Part shown: positions 44,021 to 53,237 of the stretch, in pieces | Layout of the letters: every line of letters starts with the position of its first letter | How positions within the stretch are numbered: position 1 is the stretch's first letter | From: JALZUV01 sp963837025 | Lineage (GTDB): Bacteria > Pseudomonadota > Alphaproteobacteria > Rickettsiales > JALZUV01 | Direction of reading: 5' to 3' | Assembly (NCBI GenBank): GCA_963837025.1 | Contig: CAWILT010000001.1 | Span: 620,001 to 684,000 of the forward strand | Length of the DNA stretch: 64,000 bases | Made by a program: the position numbers and the translations under genes | Notes under the pieces: model-generated | What the model was told of the DNA's origin: nothing | Databases searched by the model: none | What the model saw: only the letters and a program-made list of their open reading frames with translations

Positions 44021-44821
44021 ATGGAAAGTTTTGAGCAGATGCAAACTAAACAAGGGTTTACCTTAATTGAATTGAGTATTGTTTTAGTCATTATTGGATT
44101 AATTATCGGGGGCGTTTTCGCCGGCCAAAGCATGATTTATAATGCAAAAATCAATTCAGTAATTTCCGAAGCCGATAAATACAAAACGGCACTATTAACC
44201 TTTAAAATGAAATATAGTAAATATCCTGGTGATTTGCCTAACGCTTCAAGCTATTGGCCAGATTGCGATCCAACCCCTAGCAAATGCAATGGAAATGGAA
44301 ATGATAGAATTGAGATGATAAATGCATGGGCTCCCCCTAAAATGGAAAGTTTAAGAGCATGGCAACAATTAGGTGCCGCAGGAATGATTAATGGCACTTA
44401 TACAGGATCTGGCGGACGCGGCTACCCTAATTATCAATATGCAGAAGTTGGTGTAAATTTACCCCCATCTGAAGTTGAAACTGGAGCATTTGCTTTAGGT
44501 TATTCAAGCCAATATATGCATAAGAAAAGAAATATAAATTATCTTCAATTTGGCTCTTTATATGGCACATTCTATTCGATAGACAATGGTGGAGGTATCT
44601 TAAATCCTCGTGAAAGTTTTGCTATTGATAATAAAATAGATGATGGCTCGGCGGATTCGGGTAATTTCATGGCATTTAATAAACGTGATGGTGGTGGCAC
44701 CTCAACAAGTCCTTTTGTCGCTGATTCGTGCGTTAGAGGTTATGCTAGTCAACCTAATGCTCCCTATAATTTTGATACGGAAGCACGAAATTGTTCTCTT
44801 TCTTTTGTAATCTATAATTGA
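44021..44821 (+). CDS. Type IV prepilin-like protein, paralogue of the 13.3-kb gene
   Basis: A 266-residue prepilin-like protein: leader ending KQG, cleavage before F, then FTLIELSIVLVIIGLIIGG with Glu at +5. The helix continues as in the 13.3-kb paralogue (INSVISEADKYKTALLTFKMKYSKYPGDLPNA split against LNSVVSEVSKYKVAFNTFKLKYNALPGDMKNA), and both share S-YW, RAWQ.L, and IDNKIDDG/IDQKMDDG near the end. The start may be ATG 44021 or 44039; the second gives a more usual six-residue leader. It stands between divergent murA and convergent dcd with no pilus gene nearby. Confidence 0.87.
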   Translation: MESFEQMQTKQGFTLIELSIVLVIIGLIIGGVFAGQSMIYNAKINSVISEADKYKTALLTFKMKYSKYPGDLPNASSYWPDCDPTPSKCNGNGNDRIEMINAWAPPKMESLRAWQQLGAAGMINGTYTGSGGRGYPNYQYAEVGVNLPPSEVETGAFALGYSSQYMHKKRNINYLQFGSLYGTFYSIDNGGGILNPRESFAIDNKIDDGSADSGNFMAFNKRDGGGTSTSPFVADSCVRGYASQPNAPYNFDTEARNCSLSFVIYN

Positions 44822-44822
44822 A

Positions 44823-45395
44823 TTAGCTGATCTTGGCTTTTTCAATTCGCGGCAGTGTTACACCCGTTTGCCCTTGATATTTTCCTTTGCGATCTTTGTA
44901 TGACAATTCACACTCGCTGGTTCCTTTTAAAAACAAAAATTGGCACGCGCCTTCATTGGCGTAGATCTTAGCGGGTAGCGGTGTGGTGTTCGAAAATTCA
45001 AGCGTCACATGCCCTTCCCATTCAGGTTCCAGCGGAGTAACGTTAACAATAATGCCGCAGCGCGCATAAGTCGATTTACCTAAGCAAATCACCATCGTAT
45101 CACGCGGAATGCGAAAATATTCTACCGTACGCGCTAACGCAAAACTGTTAGGCGGAATAATGCAACAATCGGTTTTGCGGTCAACAAACCCTGCATCGGA
45201 AAAGTTTTTAGGGTCAACCACGGCTGAATCAATATTGTGGAAAATCTTAAATTCATCCGCCACACGCGCATCATAGCCGTAGGATGATAAGCCATAGGAA
45301 ATCACACCTTCACGTTTGAGTGTTTCCACAAATGGCTCAATCATGCCATCTTTTTGCGCGCGCTCGCGTATCCAATGATCAGGCTGTATGGCCAT
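44823..45395 (-). CDS. dcd: dCTP deaminase
   Basis: A 190-residue trimeric enzyme that deaminates dCTP to dUTP. SYGLSSYGYDARVADEF, the catalytic region GKSTYARCGIIVNVTPLEPEWEGHVTLEFSN (Glu in LEPEWEG) and GACQFLFL are diagnostic. Its stop is one base past the convergent prepilin stop and its ATG shares a base with the argD stop. Confidence 0.96.
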   Translation of the reverse strand: MAIQPDHWIRERAQKDGMIEPFVETLKREGVISYGLSSYGYDARVADEFKIFHNIDSAVVDPKNFSDAGFVDRKTDCCIIPPNSFALARTVEYFRIPRDTMVICLGKSTYARCGIIVNVTPLEPEWEGHVTLEFSNTTPLPAKIYANEGACQFLFLKGTSECELSYKDRKGKYQGQTGVTLPRIEKAKIS

Positions 45396-46660
45396 TATGC
45401 TACCTTCTGCTGATTGATAAAGTGGCGCAACGCCTCACTAAAGCGATTTAACCCTTCAGCTAGCTCCGCCTCAGTGATATTTAAGGGGGGTAACAGACGG
45501 CACACATTAGGGCCAGCAACCAGCGTCATCACACCATGTAAGCGCGATTCTTCCATAATATCAGCCGCTTTGCCATGATATTCAGGGATAAGCTCAGCCC
45601 CAATCATCAGCCCAAGGCCGCGCACTTCGGTAAAAATACCCAGCTCATCTTTAAGTTTATTGAGATAATCAAACGCTTGTTTACTGCGTGCAGCCACATT
45701 GGCTTCAGTCTCATCACTACTGATAATTTCTAGCGCGTGTCGTGCAACCGTGGTCGCCATTGGATTGCCGCCAAAGGTTGAACCATGCGACCCGAGGGTT
45801 AGCGTTTCAGCCGCTTTTTCGCCCACTAATAATGCGCCTATCGGAAAACCACAGCCTAAAGCTTTAGCCAGCGATACCGTATCAGGAATAACGCCTTCTT
45901 CATGCCAGTGGCTAAATAATTTGCCGGTGCGACCCATGCCACATTGCACCTGGTCAAACATCAGCAACGCGCCCACTTCATCACATTTTTTACGCAAGAA
46001 ATTGAGGAAACCTTTTTTAAACGGCACGATGCCGCCTTCGCCCTGCACTGGCTCCACCATAATGGCGCAGGTTTTTTCCGTCACGACCGCTTCAACGGCT
46101 TCTTCGCTATTGAATGCTGATGCATAGACAAAACCACCCGGCATCGGTTCGAAACCTTCATGATATTTGGGTTGAGCCGTTGCGGTTACTGCACCCATCG
46201 TGCGACCATGAAATGAGCCATGAAACGTAACAATCTCGCGATGTGAGGGTGGACGGCCTTGACCAGCCGCATATTTACGCGCTAGTTTAATGGCCGCCTC
46301 ATTCGTTTCCGAACCCGAATTGGTAAATAAAACACGTTTCGCAAAATTTGATTTTTCTACCAGCAATTTCGCCAGCTCAACCGTTGGCTCAGTAAAATAG
46401 ACATTTGACGTATGCCATAATTTATCCACCTGCTCATGCAATGCTTTAACCAAAACAGGGTGACTATGCCCCAACGCATTCACCGCAATGCCACCGCCCA
46501 AATCAATATATTCATTGCCGTCTTTATCCCACAATTTAGCACCCTTGCCATGATCAAGAATCATGCGTCGGGGTTTATAATTAGGCACAAAATATTCGTA
46601 ACCCTGTTCAACCAACGCCTGCGATGTGTCCGTAATCTGATTATGTTGTGGATCAACCAT
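45395..46660 (-). CDS. argD: ArgD-type acetylornithine/class III aminotransferase
   Basis: A 421-residue PLP enzyme. MILDHGKGAKLWDKDGNEYIDL, FTNSGSETNEAAIKLARKYA, TFHGSFHGRTMGAV, EPVQGEGG, the DQVQCGMGRTG segment and the PLP lysine K266 in SLAKALGCGFPIGA fit acetylornithine aminotransferase (arginine synthesis, often also succinyl-DAP in lysine synthesis). Related succinylornithine or GABA enzymes cannot be wholly excluded. AAGGGA precedes the ATG. It overlaps dcd by one base. Confidence 0.9.
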   Translation of the reverse strand: MVDPQHNQITDTSQALVEQGYEYFVPNYKPRRMILDHGKGAKLWDKDGNEYIDLGGGIAVNALGHSHPVLVKALHEQVDKLWHTSNVYFTEPTVELAKLLVEKSNFAKRVLFTNSGSETNEAAIKLARKYAAGQGRPPSHREIVTFHGSFHGRTMGAVTATAQPKYHEGFEPMPGGFVYASAFNSEEAVEAVVTEKTCAIMVEPVQGEGGIVPFKKGFLNFLRKKCDEVGALLMFDQVQCGMGRTGKLFSHWHEEGVIPDTVSLAKALGCGFPIGALLVGEKAAETLTLGSHGSTFGGNPMATTVARHALEIISSDETEANVAARSKQAFDYLNKLKDELGIFTEVRGLGLMIGAELIPEYHGKAADIMEESRLHGVMTLVAGPNVCRLLPPLNITEAELAEGLNRFSEALRHFINQQKVA

Positions 46661-46719
46661 GTGATTTTCCCTTAATTTTATTTTTATATGCCTATGCTAA
46701 CAGAGCTTTTGGTGCAAAT

Positions 46720-47181
46720 CTAGTCCCGATGATAAGGGTGGCCAACGCTAATGCTATAGGCACGATAAAGCTGCTCAGCCAGCATCACGCGCACCATTTG
46801 GTGCGGCCACACCATTGCGCCAAAACTTAATATAAAATCACATTGATTGCGTAAACTTTTATCAATGCCATCAGCCCCACCAATCATAAATGCAATATCG
46901 GTTTGGCCTGCTTCTTGCCATTGTATGAGGTGCTGTGCAAATTGTGGGCTAGTCATATTTTTGCCGCGCTCATCTAGCGCAATTAACACCTGCGCACCTT
47001 GCGCCGCTTGAGATAATAAACTCGCTTCTTCAGCCATGCGTTGCAACGTGGGCGCATTGGGCTTTTTAGGCTCGCGCTCCAATAGTTCTAGTTGCCAAGG
47101 TAATTGCTTTTGATATCGCGCAAAAGCCGCTGCAAATTCGTGCCGTCTATCTTTGCCAATGGCACAAATGCGCAGCTTCAC
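46720..47181 (-). CDS. rlmH: 23S rRNA pseudouridine-1915 N3-methyltransferase RlmH
   Basis: A 153-residue SPOUT methyltransferase. LIALDERGKNMTSPQFAQHL, FMIGGADGID (SAM-binding loop) and the C-terminal VMLAEQLYRAYSISVGHPYHRD are diagnostic. It overlaps purN by four bases (ATGA). The usual neighbours rsfS and nadD are absent here; the gene sits downstream of purM-purN instead. Confidence 0.95.
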   Translation of the reverse strand: MKLRICAIGKDRRHEFAAAFARYQKQLPWQLELLEREPKKPNAPTLQRMAEEASLLSQAAQGAQVLIALDERGKNMTSPQFAQHLIQWQEAGQTDIAFMIGGADGIDKSLRNQCDFILSFGAMVWPHQMVRVMLAEQLYRAYSISVGHPYHRD

Positions 47182-47756
47182 ACTAGCCCCAAAGCCACAT
47201 CGCGCAATGCTGCTGGATAAATAAGATGTTCTTTTTTTAACACTCGCGCGGCCAATTTTTCAACCGTATCACCTGCTAAAATGGGCACTTTTTCTTGCGC
47301 GATAATGGGGCCTGCATCAAGCTCGGGCACTACCCAATGCACGGTGCAGCCTGCGTGACCGTCGCCTGCCTCAAGCGCGCGTAAATGTGTGTGAAGTCCC
47401 CGATATTTTGGCAAAAGCGATGGGTGAATATTGAGTATTTTACCTTCCCACTGGCGCACAAAACCATCACTCAATATGCGCATAAATCCTGCCAAACAAA
47501 CCAACTCAATTTCTTTTTCCACCAGCAAATGATGCATCACCTGTTCAAATTGCTCGCGTGTATCGTAGTTTTTATGGTTGATGACAACATGGGCAATACC
47601 CGCATCTTCCGCGCGCTTCAAACCGCCTGCGCGCTCAACATTCGAAATAACGAGACAAATCTGCGCAGGATATTCATCCACCAATGCGGCGTTGATGAGC
47701 GATTGCAAATTACTGCCCCCACCCGATATTAACACCGCTACGTTCTTTTTGCGCAC
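47178..47756 (-). CDS. purN: Phosphoribosylglycinamide formyltransferase
   Basis: A 192-residue enzyme for the third purine-synthesis step using 10-formyl-THF. VLISGGGSNLQSLI (8-21), the LAGFMRIL segment, catalytic NIHPSLLPKYRGLHTHLRALEAGDGHAGCTVHWV (Asn-His-Asp set, quoted as NIHPSLLP and GDGHAGCTVHWV) are present. It starts five bases after purM and couples to rlmH. Confidence 0.96.
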   Translation of the reverse strand: MRKKNVAVLISGGGSNLQSLINAALVDEYPAQICLVISNVERAGGLKRAEDAGIAHVVINHKNYDTREQFEQVMHHLLVEKEIELVCLAGFMRILSDGFVRQWEGKILNIHPSLLPKYRGLHTHLRALEAGDGHAGCTVHWVVPELDAGPIIAQEKVPILAGDTVEKLAARVLKKEHLIYPAALRDVALGLV

Positions 47757-47761
47757 GTGCG

Positions 47762-48820
47762 TTAGCTCGCTGCTTTTTCGTTGAGATAGCGCACGCCCCC
47801 TTGCGCACCCAATACCATCTGGCCAATGATCGATACTTCCTCGCCGGCTATTTCTAGCAGGCGCTTAATTTCCTGCACATCATCGGCAGCAACAATTAGC
47901 ACCATACCAATGCCCGCATTAAAGGTTTTCATCATCTCCGATTGCGGCAATGCAGCGGCCTCTTCTAGCCAGTTAAACACTTCAGGACGTGTCCAGCTAG
48001 CGGGGTCAATTTCCGCAACAATTCCTTTGGGTAAAATACGCGGTATATTTTCCGTTATCCCCCCACCAGTAATATGTGCCAGCGCTTTTACTTTGCCCGT
48101 TTTAATAGCACGCAAGCAGCTTTGAACATAGATTTTAGTAGGCTCTAACAAGGCTTCAGCTAATGTTTGCGTGGTCGCAAAAGGTGCTTTGTCGGCGTAA
48201 TTTAAGCCCGAACGCTCCATCACTTTTCGCACAAGGGAGAAGCCGTTTGAATGCACACCCGATGATGCCAAGCCTAAAATTACATCGCCCTGACTAATAT
48301 TTTCCTGTGGCAAAATTTGCGAGCGTTCTACCGCGCCAACGGCAAACCCAGCCAAATCATATTCGCCTTTGCCATACATACCGGGCATTTCAGCCGTTTC
48401 ACCACCTAATAAAGCACAATTTGCCAATTTGCAGCCTTGGGCGATGCCGCTTATGACTTGCTCAGCCTCATCAACCGACAGCTCACCCGTAGCAAAATAA
48501 TCAAGAAAGAACAGAGGCTCAGCGCCTTGCACAATTAAATCATTGACACACATAGCCACTAAATCAATGCCAATCGTATCATGCTTATTCGCCGCTTGTG
48601 CGATTTTGAGTTTCGTACCCACCCCATCGGTTGCTGAAACGATAACCGGATCGACATAGCCCGCCTCTTTCAAATCAAATAACCCACCAAATCCGCCAAT
48701 GGCCCCCATGGTTCCTGCGCGGTGTGTAGCTTTGGCTAAAGGTTTAATGCGGTCAACCAAGCGGTTTCCGGCATCAATATCAACGCCGGCATCGGCATAG
48801 GTTAAAGGCTTATTCGACAT
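47762..48820 (-). CDS. purM: Phosphoribosylformylglycinamidine cyclo-ligase
   Basis: A 352-residue AIR synthetase that uses ATP to close the imidazole ring. TYADAGVDIDAGNRLV at the start, TDGVGTKLKIA, LLGGETAEMPGMY and AHITGGGITENIPRILP are diagnostic. It is the first gene of purM-purN-rlmH and is divergent from the DUF2066 gene, the usual alphaproteobacterial layout around purM. Confidence 0.97.
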   Translation of the reverse strand: MSNKPLTYADAGVDIDAGNRLVDRIKPLAKATHRAGTMGAIGGFGGLFDLKEAGYVDPVIVSATDGVGTKLKIAQAANKHDTIGIDLVAMCVNDLIVQGAEPLFFLDYFATGELSVDEAEQVISGIAQGCKLANCALLGGETAEMPGMYGKGEYDLAGFAVGAVERSQILPQENISQGDVILGLASSGVHSNGFSLVRKVMERSGLNYADKAPFATTQTLAEALLEPTKIYVQSCLRAIKTGKVKALAHITGGGITENIPRILPKGIVAEIDPASWTRPEVFNWLEEAAALPQSEMMKTFNAGIGMVLIVAADDVQEIKRLLEIAGEEVSIIGQMVLGAQGGVRYLNEKAAS

Positions 48821-48873
48821 TATTTTCTAACGTGGTTATTGTATGACAGCACGCATTATGGCAAGGTTAGGCT

Positions 48874-49962
48874 ATGATGCAAGCACGACCCGTATTCTTT
48901 TTTGTAATTTTAGCGTTTTTTACTGCCTTTTCTGCCTCAGCGATTGAAGTTGAAGTAAAAGTGTTTGAGAAATCTGTTAATGCCGTTGAGGCTAGAGCCA
49001 AAGCGCTTAAATCAGCAGAGATTCGCGGGTTTGAAGCTTTGATAAAACAAAAGGCACCTGCTAAATCTGACCAAATTTTGCGCGATTATAAAAGCACAGA
49101 TATCAGTCGTTACGTGTTGGGCTATCAAGCAAAAAACGAAATTGTTACCGATACATCTTACCGTGCCACCCTCATTTTAAATTACGATGATCGGTTTATT
49201 TATAATTTAACCGGTAATGCCCCACCAGTAGATGATAGCAACTCGCCTTCAAACACCCAATTAACACCACAGGGCAACGCAATTCTTCTGATTCCTGTTT
49301 TACGCAATGCAAGCGGCATTATGTTATGGGAAAGCCAAAATGTTTGGCGCAGTGCGGTGAACGAAACGGTGTTACAAAGCGGCAATGGTGAGTTTGTTGT
49401 TCCCTTTGGCGATCCAACCGATAAATTATCTTTAAATGCCAGCACCATTTTATCTACTAACTACCCCCGACTTGTACCATCATTAAATCGTTATGGCGCC
49501 AACCGCGCCTTACTCGCAATTTTGCATGATAGGGGCACAAGCGGATATGGTCTAACCTTACGCGAAATATCACCGAATGCATCAGGCCAAAAAATAAGTT
49601 CAGCATCTTATAAACCCAATCAAACATCCGGTGAGTTAATGCTTGAAACCGCTGAAACGCTAATTGGCAACTTCATGCAAAAACAGCAAGAGCTTGCAAA
49701 CCCTGCTAAATTAGTTGATGAAACGATTCACCAAGTAAACGCTTATATAAATTTAAATAATGCGCGCGATTGGAACGTGCTTCGCCAACGCCTAAACGCC
49801 GTGCCATCAATCCAATCGGCAGAAGTTACAGGCGCGGATGCAACCAGCATGACATTACAAATTACGTTTAAAGGATCTCCGGCAAATTTCGGGTCTGATT
49901 TAGTGAGCCATCAAGTTAGTGCTACACAGAGTAATAACAAATTATGGTTGGCATTACGGTAA
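48874..49962 (+). CDS. Exported DUF2066 domain protein
   Basis: A 362-residue protein with a signal peptide (hydrophobic 6-22, ASA end near 24). The mature N-terminal part has the DUF2066 pattern: KSVNAVEARAKALKSAEIRGFEALI, LGYQAKNEIVTDTSYRATLILNYDDRFI and ILLIPVLRNASGIMLWESQNVW (each only in part conserved). Function is unknown; the family is usually upstream of a PerM-type transporter and hda, as here. AAGG precedes the ATG pair. Confidence 0.82.
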   Translation: MMQARPVFFFVILAFFTAFSASAIEVEVKVFEKSVNAVEARAKALKSAEIRGFEALIKQKAPAKSDQILRDYKSTDISRYVLGYQAKNEIVTDTSYRATLILNYDDRFIYNLTGNAPPVDDSNSPSNTQLTPQGNAILLIPVLRNASGIMLWESQNVWRSAVNETVLQSGNGEFVVPFGDPTDKLSLNASTILSTNYPRLVPSLNRYGANRALLAILHDRGTSGYGLTLREISPNASGQKISSASYKPNQTSGELMLETAETLIGNFMQKQQELANPAKLVDETIHQVNAYINLNNARDWNVLRQRLNAVPSIQSAEVTGADATSMTLQITFKGSPANFGSDLVSHQVSATQSNNKLWLALR

Positions 49963-49967
49963 AAACG

Positions 49968-51044
49968 ATGGTTACACGCAAAAAAACTCCTGAAAATACG
50001 GCAATTCTAACTCGTCGACTGCTGTTTTGGATGTTTATCATCATTAGCTTTTTTGCATTTCTTTATATGATCAAAGCCATTTTGCTACCGTTCGTTTTAG
50101 GAATTTTAATCGCTTACTTTCTTGATCCTGCTGCGGATAAGCTGGAAAGATGGGGATTGTCGAGAGGTGCAGCTTCGGGGCTAATCATTTTAGGCTTTTT
50201 CGCAATATTGCTTGTGCTGCTGTTAGGTTTTGCCCCTACAGTAGCCAAACAAATAACAGGACTCATCAGCGATCTTCCCAGCTATGTAAGCCGCTTGCAA
50301 ACCATTATAGCCGATCAATTTGGAAAATTATCACTACCCGTCAATTTAAATCAAACGCTGGCTCCAAAAGCACTTTTACAAAATTTTGTAGGCGAAGGCA
50401 CTGATATTGCCAGCGGGCTATTACAATCTGGTTTTGCCATTTTAAATTTACTTTCGTTGCTGGTATTGACGCCCGTCGTTGCGTTTTATCTCTTACGCGA
50501 CTGGGATATTTTTGTTGCCAAAATTGACGAGCTTTTTCCACGCAGTCACGCATCAACCATTCGCGAGCAGATTGACAAAGTCGATGAAACATTAGCAGGT
50601 TTTATCCGCGGACAAATCAATGTCATGCTGATATTAGGCGTATTTTATGCGGTTGCATTGTTGGCTGCAGGGTTAAAATATGCCATCATTATTGGTTTGA
50701 TATGTGGCTTTTTAATTATTGTGCCCTACATCGGCGCTGCTATCGGCGGGTTATTAGCAACGGGCATTGCACTTGTGCAATTTGATAGCTGGGAACGGGT
50801 AGCCATCATCGGTGCCATCTTCGTAGCAGGACAAATGCTGGAAGGCTATGCATTAACTCCAAAATTAGTAGGCGATAAGGTTGGCCTTCACCCCGTATGG
50901 ATTATTTTTGGTATGTTAGCAGGAGCCACCTTATTCGGATTTGTCGGCATTTTAATTGCAGTGCCGGTTACAGCTGTAATTGGCGTGATGATGCGCTTTG
51001 CCGTTGACCAATACGAACATAGTGCATTCTACACCGGCAAATGA
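49968..51044 (+). CDS. AI-2E/PerM family transporter
   Basis: A 358-residue membrane protein with about eight helices: two near the N-terminus (20-60), one at 65-90, then a cytoplasmic domain (100-145) and the C-terminal bundle with DETLAGFIRGQINVMLILGVFY, IVPYIGAAIGGL, LTPKLVGDKVGLHPVWIIFGMLAGA and GFVGILIAVPVTAV. The family includes AI-2 exporters and Na+/H+ antiporters; no substrate is implied. ATG 49968 is used; it lies six bases after the DUF2066 stop. It overlaps hdaA as ATGA. Confidence 0.92.
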   Translation: MVTRKKTPENTAILTRRLLFWMFIIISFFAFLYMIKAILLPFVLGILIAYFLDPAADKLERWGLSRGAASGLIILGFFAILLVLLLGFAPTVAKQITGLISDLPSYVSRLQTIIADQFGKLSLPVNLNQTLAPKALLQNFVGEGTDIASGLLQSGFAILNLLSLLVLTPVVAFYLLRDWDIFVAKIDELFPRSHASTIREQIDKVDETLAGFIRGQINVMLILGVFYAVALLAAGLKYAIIIGLICGFLIIVPYIGAAIGGLLATGIALVQFDSWERVAIIGAIFVAGQMLEGYALTPKLVGDKVGLHPVWIIFGMLAGATLFGFVGILIAVPVTAVIGVMMRFAVDQYEHSAFYTGK

Positions 51045-51706
51045 ATCAACTCGCATTTGATATAACCCTTCCTCCTAATTATACGGAAGAAGATTTTTTG
51101 GTTGCCAAGTCCAACCACTCAGCATGGGCAGCCTTGCAACAATGGGATAATCAGCGCGAGTCGATTGCACTCATTCGCGGCCCAAAATCGTGCGGTAAAA
51201 CGCATCTCGCCCATATTTGGGCAAACCGAAATAATGGCCGAATTATTGACGGTGAATCACTTAAAGCTGAAATATCACCTGAAGCTTTTTTCCAACATAC
51301 GGCGGCAATTGTCATTGATGATTGCGAAAACATGGTAAATGAATCCATGCTGTTTCACCTTTTAAATTTTACTAAAAATCATCCGCATTTTCGCGTATTA
51401 TTAACTGCTAAACAAAGTGCCTGTTGGGACGGATTCACCCTACCCGATTTACGATCGCGCATGCAGGCCTTAGCACAAACACAGATTAATGAACCTGACG
51501 ACACCCTTTTAACTGCACTTATGGTAAAATCTTTCCAAGACAAACAAATTGAAATATCATTATCTAGCCTTGGCTATCTTTTACCACGAATCGAACGTAG
51601 TTTTGATGGACTAAAGCGAATAATTGACGCGCTAGATAAGCACGCCATTGCAAAAAAGAAGCCTATTACACGAAGCTTGATACAGGAAGTATTGACGCAA
51701 ACCTAA
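51041..51706 (+). CDS. hdaA: HdaA, DnaA-related regulator of replication initiation
   Basis: A 221-residue protein resembling the AAA+ part of DnaA without the DNA-binding domain. Walker A is RGPKSCGKTHLAHIWANR (G47-T54 loop); Walker B is AAIVIDDCE; DLRSRMQALAQTQINEPDD is the DnaA-family sensor/arginine region and ERSFDGLKRIIDALDKHAI ends it. The N-terminal QLAFDITLP fits the clamp-binding motif of Hda. In this class HdaA with the sliding clamp drives ATP hydrolysis on DnaA. It is coupled to the PerM-type gene. Confidence 0.92.
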   Translation: MNQLAFDITLPPNYTEEDFLVAKSNHSAWAALQQWDNQRESIALIRGPKSCGKTHLAHIWANRNNGRIIDGESLKAEISPEAFFQHTAAIVIDDCENMVNESMLFHLLNFTKNHPHFRVLLTAKQSACWDGFTLPDLRSRMQALAQTQINEPDDTLLTALMVKSFQDKQIEISLSSLGYLLPRIERSFDGLKRIIDALDKHAIAKKKPITRSLIQEVLTQT

Positions 51707-51748
51707 GTTTCTGAAAAGTTAAACATTACAAAATTATTGAGGTTATAT

Positions 51749-52261
51749 ATGGCTGAAATTGCCAGCTATTTAAAACATATTGATGTGCTCATTGCTGATC
51801 CTGATGAGCATATGCGCAATTTGGTTCGCACGATTTTGCAATCATCTGGATTCACGAACATTACCATCGTTAATAATGGGCAAGAAGCTCTCAGCATTAT
51901 TCGCAAACAAAATGTTGACCTACTCATTACCGATTGGCGCATGTCACCGGTGAATGGCATTCAGCTTATCAATTATTTACGAACCGATAAAGACTCGCCC
52001 AACCCCTATCTACCTATCATTATGTTAACGGGCAAAGCAGAAATGAAAGATGTTTCTGTCGCTCGCGATACAGGTGTGACTGAGTTTTTAGTCAAACCCT
52101 TTTCAGCTAAAACACTGCATGAAAGATTGGTATTGGTTATTGAAAATCCGCGTAGTTTTATTATTGCCAATCATTATAGTGGACCGGATAGACGACGCCG
52201 CACGGATATTCCCCCGGGCGGCAGCGATAAAAGAGAAACGCCACCCGTTAGTGAGAATTAA
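51749..52261 (+). CDS. Receiver-domain response regulator without output domain
   Basis: A 170-residue protein with a complete REC domain (about 10-132): acidic pair near A16-D17-P-D19, phospho-acceptor D62 in LLITDWRMSPVNG, T94 in IMLTGKAE and K116 in FLVKPF. After the domain comes NHYSGPDRRRRTD, a short basic tail common in alphaproteobacterial single-domain regulators, then a disordered end. ATG 51749 has GAGG six bases upstream. It is followed at 3 bases by an unknown gene and then holC. The cognate kinase is not shown by context. Confidence 0.9.
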   Translation: MAEIASYLKHIDVLIADPDEHMRNLVRTILQSSGFTNITIVNNGQEALSIIRKQNVDLLITDWRMSPVNGIQLINYLRTDKDSPNPYLPIIMLTGKAEMKDVSVARDTGVTEFLVKPFSAKTLHERLVLVIENPRSFIIANHYSGPDRRRRTDIPPGGSDKRETPPVSEN

Positions 52262-52264
52262 ACA

Positions 52265-52756
52265 ATGAATGATAAACCCATATCGCGCCTTATACGTCCT
52301 CCCAATAAAATCAAACAGAAAATAGGCCCAGCGGCAAATATTCGAGAGCTTTTAATGCCGGAAAATATTGCCAAAAGCCAAAAAGTGATTGACGATCAAG
52401 CCGACCAGTTTTTATCCTGGGCTCTAAAAGATATTCAGCGTTTAAATGAAACATTAAAACATTTGCGTAATCACCCTATGACCAAAGCTGAGCTTGAGGT
52501 TATTGTAGTCTGCGCAGAACATTTACGTGATCGTGGGGGCACATTTAATTACTCGCTTGTCTCATCCATTGCAAAATCGCTATATAATTATGCTGTTACA
52601 ATCAAAGCGCCAGCAGAAGAACATTTGATTGTAATTGAGAAACATATTGAAGGCCTTATTGTGGTGGTGCATGAGCGCATCACCAGCGATGGCGGAAATT
52701 TAGGGCGCGAATTATTGAGCAGTCTAAATCAACTCGTGGCGCGCTATACCAAATAG
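52265..52756 (+). CDS. Unrecognised helical protein next to the response regulator
   Basis: A 163-residue soluble protein I cannot name. It begins with a Pro/Lys-rich stretch (RLIRPPNKIKQKIG), then looks all-helical: about 40-68 (charged, with DQADQFLSWALKDI), 74-90 (AELEVIVVCAEHLRDRGG), 95-112 and 118-140. Size and helical content would suit a phospho-relay or regulator-binding partner, but there is no clear HPt histidine motif. It starts 3 bases after the receiver gene and ends directly before holC, so the three are co-transcribed. Confidence 0.75.
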   Translation: MNDKPISRLIRPPNKIKQKIGPAANIRELLMPENIAKSQKVIDDQADQFLSWALKDIQRLNETLKHLRNHPMTKAELEVIVVCAEHLRDRGGTFNYSLVSSIAKSLYNYAVTIKAPAEEHLIVIEKHIEGLIVVVHERITSDGGNLGRELLSSLNQLVARYTK

Positions 52757-53218
52757 ATGCTGCAAATACAATTTTATCATTTATTAAACAGTACAGCTAT
52801 TCGGGCTTTGCCGCCATTGTTGCAAAAGGCATTTAAGGCTAATTACCGCACGCATATTCTACTTGATACAAAAGATGCGCTAAAAGAACTGGATGATTGG
52901 TTATGGGCTTATGATGCCGATAGCTTTTTGCCGCATGGTGCGGCAGGTAAAGAGCATCATAAACAACAGCCTATTTGTCTGTCCACTGAATTAATTCTCG
53001 AAAATAATGCAAACTTACTGGTTATAACCAATGGGCATCTTTATGAATCAGCTCAAAATACAAAAACTATTACACGTATTGTGGATTTGTTTAATGGTAA
53101 CGATGAAACGTCAGTAATCAAAGCTCGGGAGCGCTGGAAACATTATAAACAATCAGAATCAACCGAACTAACCTATTGGCAGCAACAACATCAAGGCGGT
53201 TGGAAAAAAGCCGCTTAG
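52757..53218 (+). CDS. holC: DNA polymerase III chi subunit
   Basis: A 153-residue protein matching HolC: QFYHLL near the start, LDDWLWAYDADSFLPHGAAG, QPICLS, NLLVITNG and the end region RIVDLFNGNDETSVIKARERWKHYK (quoted in part). Chi joins the clamp loader to SSB. It starts at the base after the preceding stop. Its place after a response regulator is unusual; pepA is the commoner neighbour. Confidence 0.87.
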   Translation: MLQIQFYHLLNSTAIRALPPLLQKAFKANYRTHILLDTKDALKELDDWLWAYDADSFLPHGAAGKEHHKQQPICLSTELILENNANLLVITNGHLYESAQNTKTITRIVDLFNGNDETSVIKARERWKHYKQSESTELTYWQQQHQGGWKKAA

Positions 53219-53237
53219 CAACTCTATTGAATAAGCA

